A DNA stretch of 64,000 nt from Stachybotrys elegans. Lineage: Eukaryota > Ascomycota > Sordariomycetes > Hypocreales > Stachybotryaceae. This document shows, one piece after another, positions 53,665 through 64,000 of the stretch. The notes beneath the pieces are model-generated. The model searched no databases, had not been told where the DNA came from, and saw only the letters and a list, made by a program, of their open reading frames with translations. The number at the start of each line of letters is the position of its first letter. Position 1 is the stretch's first letter. Location: assembly GCA_020746835.1 (NCBI GenBank), contig JAGPNK010000002.1, positions 310,001 through 374,000 of the forward strand, in the 5' to 3' direction. The translations under genes were made by a program, and so were the position numbers.

Positions 53665-54681
53665 TTACTGCTTGGCAACACGAACAACTACCTTTCCCTT
53701 GCTCGATCCCTTCTTCAGATGCGCATAGGCCTCCGCCACCTCCTCAAACTCAAACGACTTTTCGATAATCGTCTTGAGCTTCTTCTGGCTCATCCATTCC
53801 GCGAGCTGATTCAGGTCCGTCTTGTTGTTCTTGGCCAGGAAGGGGACAAACTTGCGCTTGCCACCCCCGAGGAAGCCGGGCAGGATGGAGGCCATGGCCA
53901 TGGCCGCGATCTCGGGGCCCGAAACATCAGCGCCGACGAGGACGAATGCGCCATCCGGGGTAAGGTAATTGTGGCAGTTCTGGTAGCGCTGAGTCCAGTT
54001 GTTGCCGTTGTTGTCCAGGGCGAGCTTGAAGACCTGACCCTCCTGCTTGAGGCGGGCCTCGACATCCTCGGTCTTGTAGTCGATGATGACGTCGGCGCCG
54101 AGCTCCTTGACGAGGGGTGCCTTTTCCGCCGAGCACGTCGTCGTCACATGGCAGCCGAGGAGCTTTGCGATCTGGACGCCGTAGGTGCCGGTACCACCCG
54201 ACCCGCCGTTGATGAAAATTTTGTCTCCCGGCTTGACGTAGGGCGCAATGGCTTGCAGCTCGGTGAGTGCAGCGGTGCCTGCGCCGCCGGCCTCGTCGCT
54301 GTCCACGTCCTTGGGGATCACGGCAAAGCCATCTGCGTCCAGGACTGTGAACTCGGCGAGCGCACCGCCCGCGCGCTTCGGGTCGCACCGTCCCAAGACG
54401 TGGTCGCCAACCGAGGCCTCGGCGCCGGTTCCGACAGCAACGACCTCACCCGCCACGTCCAGGCCGGGGGTCTTGGGGAAGGGAAGAATGAGCTTTGCGA
54501 GGGTGCCAGAGCCAGGGAGCTTGTAGTCGACTGGGTTGAGTCCGGCACTGAGGGTGCGGATGAGGATCTGCCCAGCCTTGAGATCATTTGCCGACGGCTT
54601 GGGGACGGTGTTGGAGAGGCTCAAGGTCTCGTCCAGGGGGCCGGGGCGGGCAAGTTGCCATGCGCGCATAGTCTCTGCCAT
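53665..54681 (-). CDS. Quinone-oxidoreductase-type medium-chain dehydrogenase
   Basis: Intronless, 338 residues. The N-terminal GroES-like domain includes SAGLNPVDYK and the TPGLDVAGEVVAVGTG segment. The Rossmann domain starts GDKIFINGGSGGTGTYGVQIAK (given in part), with the NADPH-binding GGSGGTG at about 165-171. The C terminus ends with KSFEFEEVAEAYAHLKKG and KGKVVVRV, standard for the family. The Cys/His ligands of catalytic zinc are absent, so this is a zinc-independent enoyl or quinone reductase type. The substrate may be an enone, a quinone or an intermediate of secondary metabolism. An ordinary single-copy redox gene with no functional neighbours. Confidence 0.92.
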   Translation of the reverse strand: MAETMRAWQLARPGPLDETLSLSNTVPKPSANDLKAGQILIRTLSAGLNPVDYKLPGSGTLAKLILPFPKTPGLDVAGEVVAVGTGAEASVGDHVLGRCDPKRAGGALAEFTVLDADGFAVIPKDVDSDEAGGAGTAALTELQAIAPYVKPGDKIFINGGSGGTGTYGVQIAKLLGCHVTTTCSAEKAPLVKELGADVIIDYKTEDVEARLKQEGQVFKLALDNNGNNWTQRYQNCHNYLTPDGAFVLVGADVSGPEIAAMAMASILPGFLGGGKRKFVPFLAKNNKTDLNQLAEWMSQKKLKTIIEKSFEFEEVAEAYAHLKKGSSKGKVVVRVAKQ

Positions 54682-55051
54682 GTTGATTTAACTTGATGAG
54701 TGATGCTCTGTTTGGGGCTGGGTAGGTGGTGTGATGAAGATCAGATGTTGATGCAGGTGAAGACCTCGCCGCTGGCGGCGAGATGAGCGGAGAAATGGCA
54801 TATGGATTGCGTCACCCACAATTATATCAAGCTATTTGATCCGCAATCCGCTCTAACGCGTAAGGACTCTACTGGCACGCTGCCAGCCTCAGTGGCAAGT
54901 TCAGTTGTTGCAGTGCCAGCACTTCAGGCTCTGCCAAGCCAGATAATCGGAGTCCCGATATTCAAACAATCTATTAGGTGCTGACAGGCTCGCATACAAT
55001 TACCCCACTAACTGGGTCATACCGGGATTCCGACTGATGGGGTATGATGTA
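54682..55051. other. Promoter region of the dehydrogenase and flank of a MITE
   Basis: No gene seen. Confidence 0.4.
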
Positions 55052-55566
55052 CGGTGGTATATAGTAAAAAAAGGTCCGCGAGTGAGCAATGCCTTCTAAC
55101 CTACCTAACCTACCCTCTAAAAAGGCTAGAATAGGCTAGAATTCAATCACGTGACCTGATTAGTCATAACAATAGCTTAAGAAATCGTTATACAGCTAGA
55201 AGCCCCTTTTCTCTTGCAATAGCCCTCGCAACAGCCCTCGCAACAGCCCTCGCAACAGCCCTTACAGCAGCCCTTACAGCAGCCCTTACAGCAGCCCTTA
55301 TAGCAGCCCTTATAGCAGCCCTTACAGCAGCCCTTATAGCAGCCCCTATAATAGCCCTTATAATAGCCCTTATAATAGACCCCTATAGACCTTCTAGTAG
55401 CTCTTATTAATATAATTTATCTTTATTTAAATAATTTTCTATTAAAATAGCTATTTATTAGCTTTTTATTTTAATTTTTTTACTATTTTTTAAATATAGG
55501 TTAAGCAGGTCAAGCAGGTCAGGGCTTATTGCTCACTCGCGGACCTTTTTTTACTATATACCACCG
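55052..55566. mobile_element. 515-bp MITE with perfect 39-bp terminal inverted repeats
   Basis: The first 39 bases, starting CGGTGGTATATAG and ending GAGTGAGCAAT (55052-55090), are the exact reverse complement of the last 39 (55528-55566). A TA dinucleotide abuts each end, consistent with a TA target duplication as in Tc1/mariner-pogo elements. The interior cannot encode a transposase; it holds a 12-bp minisatellite and an AT-rich stretch. It is therefore a non-autonomous element that would need a transposase from elsewhere in the genome. It sits between the dehydrogenase promoter and the 3' end of the SGNH gene. The perfect ends suggest recent activity. Confidence 0.9.
55217..55387 (+). repeat. 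12-bp tandem repeats inside the MITE
   Basis: About fourteen units of 12 bp, first CAACAGCCCTCG-like, then CAGCAGCCCTTA, then AGCAGCCCTTAT and finally AATAGCCCTTAT. Successive units show progressively more T and A in place of C and G. Confidence 0.85.
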
Positions 55567-55976
55567 TAATGATGTACTGTACAGAGCAATAGATCTGTAG
55601 CAGGGGTTCTTTATCCACCATCAACAGTCATCTCGGAATTCCGATCCAGAGGATGGATATCAGTGGCTTCCAGGCAGCCTCTAGGTCAATGGAATACGTG
55701 CCAGAAAAATACACGAATTTAATAAAAGCGCAAGGCTTATTGCTGTAGTAGCCACTGTAATTACCTAGAAGCTTCCATGGCGATAGCGTCAAACTCCGCA
55801 CAAATGACCCCAACCCATCAGGCGGAAATCATCGAGCAAATAAACATACACGTAGAAAATAGTTGTACTAACTCGCATGTTGCATTGTGTATTATCCCCT
55901 TGATAGTAATCTCATCCACCATCGCGTCCTTCTTCCATTATCCATATGACACAAAGGGATGCATAACCACAGGTTC
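55567..55976. other. Flank between MITE and SGNH gene
   Basis: No gene supported. Confidence 0.35.
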
Positions 55977-58900
55977 TTAGATATTGCAAGGGAAACCGTC
56001 CCAGGTGCCCGATTTGGGCCGCCCATTTGCTGCAAAGTTACTGGACGCTTCGTCTCTCGAGCAAATGGGCACGTTGAAAACACCAGGCGCGTGAACACCT
56101 TCATCCGCCATCACGCTAAGAACATCTCCCTTGCTGAGATCTGGCAGCTTCCATCCGTTCTTGTCCTTGTTGCTTCGCTTGCTGGCAAGGGCACTGCACA
56201 TGATTGTTAGCAAAAAACTTCCAAAGAATGCCGTGGCACAAGGCGGCTGGTAGCTGGAAATACGCGGCACTCACCTCCTCACAAGATCCTCCTTGGTCAG
56301 ACCGCCAAAGTTGACCCCGTTGATGTTTTCGATTCCGTAAGGGGATTCGTAGAAGGGCTCTCCTCTACAGTCGGTGATCCTGCCAATGACGCAGCTCCTG
56401 CCAATCACCAAGAGCCAGTACCCCTTGTTATCGACGCACACAAGTGTTCGCTGTCCCAGGGAGGAGGGAAACGCAATGTTGCTTGGATCGAGCCCGTCAC
56501 AGCCGCTGCCCTTTTGGGGTACGCCTTCGGCCGTCATGATCCACACGAAACCATTCGGCTTCTCCGTCTTCCACATGAGGGGGATGGTGACGGCGACGAG
56601 GGCCTTGTACAGCGTCAACTCAACTTCGAAGGGGTCGATGCCGGACGTGGCGTGGGCAATACCCGATTTCATCAGCTTGCTGAGGGCATCGGTGTTCTTG
56701 CCATCAAACAGCGTCCGAGCGATGCCGACGTTGGCCCGGCGCAGAGCATATGCCATATCAGCTGCTAGAGACGAAAGACCCATGGCCGTGTCGGGGACCG
56801 TTGCCATCATGTCCTTGGTAATGCCCATGCCAGTCGTGATGACGGTCGCCATGGAGTCCTTTGCGACGTTGACAAAGTTCTCGTAGTCATTGTATATGGG
56901 CACCTTCTTGATCCACGAGTTCCACATGGGCGCCAAGGTGAGCCCGATGACCATCTCGATATAGCCCATGGCAATCTTGGTATCTGTGTTCTTGGCAATC
57001 GAGGTGAAGGCCTTGACAATATCCGACGACTTGTCGCCTAGCTGGTTCTGCGCTCGGAGAAGGATCCCGTCCATGCGACTCAGAGGACTATGGAGATGCG
57101 CAAACGAGTTCATGATCATGTATCCTGCCGGCGAGTTGACTCCCCTGGCGGTGGTTGTTCCCTTGCTCTGGTCGCATGGGATGGTGGTGTCGCAGTTGGT
57201 ATCGGGAACGAATGCGCATAGCTTCTTACTCGGGGCATCGAAGAAGTTGGCGACGACTTCAGAGAACTGGAAAGCTGGCACCGGGGTTCTGGACTTGTAA
57301 TCCTCCCATTCTTGCAGAGCAGCTTCCCAAGCCGCGTCGGCCTGGGCGTCGGCCCATCGCAAGGGGGAAGACGCAAGATCGTCACTGAGCGTGCCATGGT
57401 CACAGGTCACCTCGAGCCACGGCTCTGTAACGGGCTGAGGTGAGCTGCCGCCGCCACCACCACCACCTGGTTGGCCCCAGCCGGGATCTCCAGGCTGAAC
57501 AGGGAGGCTTGGAAATCGGATTGTGCCGTCGTCGCCTTCGGCATCGGTGAACTCACAGCTCGGGTTGAACCACGTCCTGGCCTTGTTGGTCCACGTGCCT
57601 TCGACGGAATGCATGTCGGCTCGAGCGTTTCCATCCAGGTCCGGGTAAAACATGCATGCACCGGCTTGGTTGCCATCGTACACGGGTCCGTTGGTCTTTC
57701 TCCAGAAGAAGGAAGAGCCGCCGAGGTCTGCAGGATTGCCACGGCCACCGTTGTACCAGACGCTCGTATCACCGGTGAACTTGTCGATCCAGAGCATATC
57801 GTCGCGACCATCGCCGTTGACGTCGGCCCATCGAAGATTGGCTCGGTCCATTGTCTCGGGGAATTTGATCTGTTCGCGGTCGCCGAAGCTGTCGCCGCCA
57901 TTGTGGATGAATCCAGTCACCTTTCCATCCTTCTCTAGGCAGAGATAGTCGGCCTGACCGTTGCCAGAGATGTCAGCGAAGCGGACAGCCAGATCGGTGA
58001 AGCCGAGTCCTCGCCTTTGCGTGCAGTGGACGTGCGATGCAGGGTTGCCCTTGTACTCCCAGTTCCAGCCCCCTGTCTGCTTGCGCTTGTTGATCCAGAC
58101 TTCCATTCGGTTATCGCTGTCCGGGTTCGTGTAGATGATATCACAGACGCCGTCTCCGTCCCAGTCGGCCAGATGCAGATCGCGGCGGTCCATGTCCCTA
58201 GGGGGGCGCCAGATGACTTCGGAGGGACCCCAAAACGAAGGCCCGTCATCACTGACACTGCGGAGTCCGGCGTTGGGATAGATGGTCATCTCTCCCTTGG
58301 ACAGCACCCACACATAGTCCATGCGCTTGTTGTCGTGGCCCATCATGTTGCAGTACTTGTTGCCATCCATCTTGACCTTGGTGCTTCCAGCGCCAACGTT
58401 CTTCCAGACATTCATCCGGAACCGGTGCTTGCCGTTGGACAGCTCTTCGTGCTGCAAAAAGACATAGTCCTGGCGTCCGAGCAGCCCATAATCCTGAGGC
58501 TCTCCGTATACACGGGCAAAGTGGATTCGCTCGCGCACGCCGGTGCTCTGGATGTCGCCCATGCCTCGGTGCGTCGGGGTGTTGTGTCCAAGGTCATGCT
58601 CCACCCAGTTGGCCAGCCTGCCCGAGCCGCAAGCTCGGGTGTTAGTCCAGGTATGGACGCGACCCTCATCGCCAACCCACATCCAGTCGTCACGGCCGTC
58701 GCCGTCGAGATCCTCGAAGCGAACACCACGTACATCACCCATGCCCTTGGCCTCAAAGACCTGTCCCAGGCTCTGCCAGTACTCGGGCATGTCCTTGACC
58801 CATCCATTCCGCCAGCAATGCACATGGCCTCCATCGTTGATGATGCAATAGTCGCCGCGACCATCGCCGTCGATATCCGCCATCCTCACGCGATCTTGCT

Positions 58901-60422
58901 TGAAACCCTCGGAGCTCTTGATCTTGGCGTCGCCACTCACTCTCTCAAATCTCGGTGGTGTGGAATCAGTGCCACCACCCTTGTTGATGGACAAGTAGGC
59001 GTTTCCGTCAGCATCAATGCAGACAATGTCATCCAGGCCATCGCCGTTCATGTCGATAAAGTGCAGTCCACGAGGGATGCAATATAGGTCGGGGTGCAGG
59101 TCGGCAATCTTGCGAAACACGCCATTGCCAAAGTTCTTCCAGATTCCAAAGGCATGGACGCCAGGGCTCGGCTCAAACCAGCCAACAAAGTCGTCGCGGT
59201 TTCGGCTGTAGAGCCTTGCAAAGCGCCATTGGTTGCGGTCCCAGTCGCTGTCCACGGTCAAGACCACTCCCATTCCCTGGGACGCGTGTCGATACTTTCC
59301 GTCGTCAAGTCCTGATCCTCGCTGTGTGTAGCCGCCGGCGGCAATGCCGTTGCCGTAAGTCTTGTCGCAGCCGCGGCCAGCTCCCTTGTCGACGGGACCT
59401 GTTGGAGCTACGATTCGTCCCTCCTCTAGGGCTTTCTTTATTCGGCTGTAGATGACCCAGCTCATCTTGCGAAAGCCCTCGTCGTTGGGATGAATGCCGT
59501 CTAGGATATGTTGACGACTAATCCAGTCGTAGCCGGGAGAGTTTCTGGGCGGGTCTGCATCGGCCAGATAGGCGCATTTGTTGTAAGGAGCGCCGCGGAG
59601 CTCGGATACCGCTGTTCGGTATTGATCGTTCATAGCAAGTCGGTTGGTTTCGCCCGGGTGGTGATCTGTCCACAGCAGGGTAACGACAAAGATGCACGTG
59701 TCTGACATGCCTGGTGCGTTCCAGATATCCCACATCATCTCCTTCATGGCCGCGCCGGCCGTTGTAACCCCGACAGAACCACGTGCATTGTTGGTGCCGG
59801 CTTGGATAATGACCACGTTGGCTCTTGTCCCCAGGGATCTAGCGAGGTTGGACCGAATACCACTGAGGATAGCACCGGGTTCGGCCTCGTGGTCCTGAAA
59901 GAAGTCTTAGCCACAAGTACTTTGAGGTGGAAAGGGTATCCTTACATTATCCCGCATGTTGCCCCAACTCTCACTGCCTACCATGTTTACATTATGGCCT
60001 TCATAGCGAAAAGCGTCCCTGATGTCCTTTCGGAATCTGCAATGGTTACTTAACAAGCTCATGTTTGGAAGGGCGGTTGAAACTGCGTACCCTAGTTCAT
60101 GGCTTGATCCGACACCTCGGGCAGTAGATGCACCAAGAGTCAAAATGCGAAGCGGCGCCTTGTTCTGCCTCCTTGATAAGGCCCCGTGAATGCCATAATC
60201 GGCGAAGGGGTGAGAGGAGTTGGTAGACGTAGAGAGTGTCTCGTTGTAGATGTTGGAATTGTACAGACTCTTGTCAATCACCTGTGTATCTCCGTAGAAG
60301 GGCGAGGAGGAGGGATCCCATACAGGACTCTCGCCAGCACTGAAGCTGAGAGGGCCATCTTGGGACGCTCCGAGAGCGACACCGATGGCAGCCAGGAGAG
60401 CCGCGAACCGGAAATTGGCCAT
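55977..60422 (-). CDS. Giant secreted SGNH/GDSL hydrolase with FG-GAP/VCBS repeats
   Basis: Four exons: 60422-60091, 60036-59946, 59894-56275 and 56193-55977, 1,419 residues. The signal peptide is MANFRFAALLAAIGVALG. The SGNH catalytic domain (about 88-300) has the nucleophile block LRILTLGASTARG, the NVVIIQAGTNNARG segment with the block III Asn, and the DGIHPNDEG Asp-His pair. A long run of FG-GAP/VCBS-like repeats follows, with DxDGDGxxD calcium-type motifs (DLDGDGRDDWMW, DIDGDGRGDYC, DVNGDGRDDMLW), as in a beta-propeller. The last roughly 370 residues form a Cys-containing domain after a Gly/Pro linker, similar in style to C-terminal modules of other large fungal secreted proteins. Likely an extracellular esterase with a binding propeller. 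Confidence 0.9.
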
Positions 60423-61759
60423 CTTGATGAATTGACGATAGGCTGGCGTGTCCCCAGATCGAGCCTGAGTAAGGACCGATGGGAAGGATAGCCAGCCATA
60501 TTATAGTCGAGTCACATTCTTGAGGCATCATCATGGTTCGCATTTGGTTACCACTTTCTCAGTTTTCTGACGGTTCTTTCCATAAATCCACATAGCCCTT
60601 GGGTTTATTTGACCCTCTTGGTCCACGATATTTATGGATACAAGCTGCGATAATAGCGAACGGGTGGGAAAGTGACTTCTGCTACCAAGTTACCATGTAG
60701 AGAATAGGGGTCTTTATTTGACGGAATACTCCGTAAATACTGGCATATAGCCACAAACGTCACACTTTATGTGTGGTTGGTAGAGCGCTAGTATCATGGA
60801 TTTTGTAAAAGGGATACAGAATGCGAGAAAGTAATTTGGTTCGTTGGCCAAGCCGGGGTCTTCGGCAAAGCGGACGAAATAGAGCCTTGGCAACCACCAA
60901 ACCGATGCCTGGAACAAGTACCGAAGGATACAGAGAAGGAATCAACAAATAAAAGGCATGGGGCCACAGCCGCCATACCGGATTCTGGCCGTGGCGGCTC
61001 ACGTGGGTCCTGCTGATGCTATTTACAACCCTCGACTTCGTTGATATCGAAGAACCTTGTCCTCAACGAACATACCCCAGAACCTCACGCAATTTTTTTA
61101 TTCGGGGAAGAGTCTCCTATGAACACATATCCTGTCCATCAGGCTTCTCAGCTGCAATTTGGACGTAGTCAATAATACTGTAAATAATCCGCCAAAGACG
61201 TTAAGAATTGATTCATTTTTTAATGGGAATGGTATGTTTTCTTCCTCTCTATCTTCTTTTAGTTTATGATAGAGTAGGTACGTGCAATGAGGAAAAGAAG
61301 AGCAATAGTGTTTGCGACCAATATTGATTACCCTGCTGCCAACAGGACGGGAGAATGAAGGGATTCTCAACGATAATATACAATTGACGTTACCTGATGA
61401 CCGGCGCCAGAGAACAACGACGGGACTTGGACAGTCTTTTCTTTTACGTTTATTTGTATTTTTAATCTTATCTAAATTCATCCTTTTTCTCTCCCCTTGC
61501 AATGACAGGAAGAAATGTCAATACTTCATCCAACAGGCTGAGTCAAATAATATGCTCTAGGGTAACCTCTGCCAGTTTTGACGGGTTATCAAGAAATAAT
61601 CAGAGAGGGGAAATCTTATCATGAGTCCATAACTGCTCATTGTGACTACGGCGCTGCGTAATCTTGGGCTCACTATTATTGTGGCTGTAACGCTTTATTA
61701 TACCAATGTCTCACTGATACAATATCCTCCCATACAAAAGCAGCTACACGTCCTAGACA
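60423..61759. other. 1.3-kb intergenic region
   Basis: No supported gene. ATACTCCGTAA at 60726-60736 is the reverse form of the palindromic GTACGGAGTA motif. Confidence 0.4.
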
Positions 61760-62827
61760 ATGAAAGGCAGCCACCAGGACATTGTGATATCCGATAGGGG
61801 CGGCATAGTAGAAAACACCCATGCCGTTCATGCAGCCGTGGTCGATTCCACAGGGAGACTTCTCTTCAGTCTTGGCAACCCGTCGCGGCTGACGCTGGCA
61901 CGATCCGCAGTGAAGCCAGCGCAGACTCTTGCCGTCTTGGAAACGGGCGCCCACGAAACATTCGACTTTGACGAAGCAGACGTGGCTCTGATGTGTGCCT
62001 CGCACAATGGCGAGGACAGGCATGTCGACCGAGCTCGCGCCATCTTGGCCAAAGTCCAAGCAAAGGAGGAAGACTTGCGCTGTGGAGGCCACGCCTCCCT
62101 ATCCGACCAGGTCAACAGGCAGTGGGCCAACCAGGGCATTACCCCATCTGCCATTCACAACAATTGCTCTGGGAAGCATGCGGGGATGATAGGAGCCGCA
62201 CGTGCTCTTGGTGTTGACACATCTACATACCACCAACCCGATCATCCTGTCCAGGAACGGCTCAAAAAGATTGTCGAGGAACTATCTGGTCTGAGCGCAG
62301 CCGACGTACGATGGGCCATAGACGGCTGCAACCTGCCGGCGCCAGCAACTCCATTGTTCGGCATGGCAAGGCTGTTCGCGTCGTTTGCCGATGCAGTAGA
62401 CAAAGTTGACAACAACGAGCCTGTGAACAGCCGGCAAATTTTGCAGGCAAAGATCTTCAACGCCATGACTCGGTATCCTGAGATGGTCGGAGGTGAGGGC
62501 AGGTTCTGCACAGATCTGATGAGGACATATCATGGTTCACTGATCGGCAAAGTGGGTGCCGATGGTTTCTACGGCGTCGGCATCAGAACCTCGGCCAGGC
62601 CAGCAAGAATAGCAGGGACAGGGGGTATTGGCATTGCTGTCAAGATTGAGGATGGCAGCCGTGAGATACTCTATGCGGTTGTGGCAGAGATACTGAGGCA
62701 ACTAGAGATCGGAGAGCCTGCCATGCGTGAGGCATTATCCCAATTTCACCTGAGCGACAGGAGAAACACAGCCGGCGTGCTGATCGGTAGCCTGACTTAC
62801 AAGTTTAATCTTGCATCCCAGTCCTAA
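61760..62827 (+). CDS. L-asparaginase of the AnsA/ReAII (asparaginase_II) family
   Basis: Intronless, 355 residues, no signal peptide. Conserved blocks are GGIVENTHAVHAAVVDS at the N terminus, the active-site TLARSAVKPAQ (Ser-x-x-Lys) near residue 48, ALMCASHNGE, and the HNNCSGKHAGM block near 133-143 with the second Ser-Gly-Lys and a Cys. WAIDGCNLPAPATPL and the closing GIGIAVKIEDG follow. This family, best known from Rhizobium etli ReAII, has a serine-beta-lactamase-like fold and hydrolyses asparagine to aspartate and ammonia. It differs from the classical asparaginases of yeast. The distribution in bacteria and fungi makes transfer possible, but nothing in the local sequence proves it. Confidence 0.92.
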   Translation: MKGSHQDIVISDRGGIVENTHAVHAAVVDSTGRLLFSLGNPSRLTLARSAVKPAQTLAVLETGAHETFDFDEADVALMCASHNGEDRHVDRARAILAKVQAKEEDLRCGGHASLSDQVNRQWANQGITPSAIHNNCSGKHAGMIGAARALGVDTSTYHQPDHPVQERLKKIVEELSGLSAADVRWAIDGCNLPAPATPLFGMARLFASFADAVDKVDNNEPVNSRQILQAKIFNAMTRYPEMVGGEGRFCTDLMRTYHGSLIGKVGADGFYGVGIRTSARPARIAGTGGIGIAVKIEDGSREILYAVVAEILRQLEIGEPAMREALSQFHLSDRRNTAGVLIGSLTYKFNLASQS

Positions 62828-64000
62828 TCTGAACCGAGGACATGGGCACACGGCCATTCTGCAGCCTATACTAGGTCGATTAACAGTCTCATCCCACCAA
62901 AGCCGATGCATTGACAGCAAACCACGTGAGAAGCGCATTGAAGGAATGACGTCGTCGAGATCGATTCCCGAGTAGCTGGGAAGGGGAAGGGTGGCTTTTG
63001 CCGTACCAAGCCGCTGGTGCGACTTGAGATATAGCTTGTGAAACGGCAACGGTGATGCATCCGCGACAACTTGGTCGAGTTCGTTTGAAGGGGTTCAATG
63101 GTGCTGGCGACATAACGCCACAATGACGGACTATGCATTGGCTGAGGGCGCGAATGGGTAACTTCGAGCGAGCAAAGTAATCAATCCAGACGATAGCAGG
63201 GGCTATTAAGCTTGGCAATCAGTCAAGAGTTTCTTGGCAATCGGTCAAGAGATTCCCAAGAACGCCGAGACGGGTGAGGTGGGCTGATGGAGTGATCGGC
63301 CCCTTGAGTGTCTGTGGGCGGCCGCGAGGACAGCAAAAAATAAATAAAAATAAAAAAACCTGCCAATCGTCGTGTAAGTACAATGCCTATCGGCGTTAAG
63401 TGGACCACTCGCAAAGTAGGATGAACCAATTGCGTGGGAGGGCGTTGGCTTGTTCGGGGGATATCCGTTGAGCTTGAGCGGTCAAACCACCCGTCTGTCT
63501 GTTCTATAACTGTCCTGCTAGGAAACAACTTCTCTCGCAACTCTTGTAATAAGGAGTTGTGAAGAGCACGACTATCGATGGCGCTACCGCCCTCATGGCG
63601 GTAGTGAGACGGCGCTCAGACAAGTTACAAACGGTCTTGTTTCATGGGTCCCGGTGCCCAGGAACCCCTGGCGCATGGCGTCCCGGCTTGGGCCTTGTCA
63701 CTTCACTTTACGTGAGACGGTGGCAGCATGCATGGTTATCAATCTGATTATCATTTCCTGCTGAACCGCGCCGGACTGCTGGGTTGCCCTCGAGGGTGGC
63801 CAGTTTCACAGTGCTGGGTTGGTAAGAGAATCGACGATTCCGACCCTCTGTGGACCCGAAGTAGTCTCCGATTACCTTTAATTGATGCTTAATTTGGTGC
63901 GGTGTCTGCCGAGCAGTGGAGGCATCTGTCGATAGGGGCGTGCAACAATTGCCTTGTGCAGCCTAGTATTGCGACTATGCAATCATGGCCAGTGAAGAAG
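62828..64000. other. Terminal 1.2 kb without a supported gene
   Basis: A 22-bp imperfect tandem duplication (TCTTGGCAATC plus AGTCAAGAG type, 63211-63254) is the only structure noted. Confidence 0.4.

Noticed and set aside
53500..54696. 398-codon open frame on the plus strand
   Set aside because: It is the antisense of the dehydrogenase gene, whose motifs are unambiguous; the plus-strand translation resembles no family.
55052..55566. Identification of the MITE as a Fusarium mimp
   Set aside because: The terminal sequence starts CGGTGGTATATAG, unlike mimp ends (CAGTGGG...), so only a general TA-targeting MITE is supported.
58017..59087. 356-codon plus-strand frame
   Set aside because: Antisense shadow of the FG-GAP repeats; Val/Ala/His-rich composition without domains.
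1..64000. tRNA, rRNA, CRISPR or bacterial operon features
   Set aside because: No tRNA-like T-loop/cloverleaf, rRNA segment or spaced direct repeats were noticed by eye; a covariance-model scan would be decisive.

Overview
The window is nuclear DNA of a filamentous ascomycete (Pezizomycotina, most likely a Sordariomycete). The genes have short GT-AG introns of about 45-160 nt. Many products carry fungal secretion signals or GPI-type tails, and families confined to filamentous fungi recur: HET, NACHT/NLR, LsdA-like ferritin fold and CRH-type GH16. No tRNA, rRNA, CRISPR array or bacterial-style operon was seen. I resolved about 26 genes or gene relics; exon boundaries come from splice signals plus protein-family continuity.

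Left part (1-13.4 kb) is scattered accessory metabolism: a SnoaL-like gene cut by the window edge, an NADPH-dependent FMN reductase, an isochorismatase-fold hydrolase with a signal peptide, a decayed gene remnant (4.0-5.1 kb), then a same-strand trio of pyridoxal-reductase-type aldo-keto reductase, FAD monooxygenase and DUF1772/anthrone-oxygenase-like membrane protein. A small secreted protein and an LsdA/Rds1-type ferritin-like protein follow.

15-20.2 kb is a cell-surface block: a GPI-anchored GH16 (CRH-like) protein and a divergent pair of secreted paralogues of unknown function that share a promoter region. All three reading frames are interrupted, in every traceable case as if one base were missing. 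This is either a cluster of sequence errors or coordinated decay. A six-exon COG0523 GTPase (ZNG1-type zinc metallochaperone) closes the block.

22-53 kb is an island rich in non-self-recognition genes: three NACHT NTPases (a bare NACHT protein; PNP-NACHT-ankyrin with near-identical ankyrin repeats; SesB-hydrolase-NACHT) and two HET-domain proteins. One HET gene is head-to-head with the SesB-NACHT gene. AT-rich, duplicated and decayed DNA (26-28.5 kb) and four copies of a roughly 90-100 bp degenerate repeat lie at 0.8, 22.9, 27.1 and 27.9 kb. Interspersed are a secreted cyanophycinase-fold peptidase, a Cys-rich GPI protein, a surface protein with GYAQPHPDN repeats, a metallophosphoesterase broken by one stop codon and a secreted GMC oxidoreductase.

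The right end holds a quinone-oxidoreductase-type dehydrogenase, a 515-bp MITE with perfect 39-bp inverted ends and an internal 12-bp minisatellite, a 1,419-residue secreted SGNH-hydrolase/FG-GAP protein and an AnsA-type L-asparaginase. The final 1.2 kb shows no gene.
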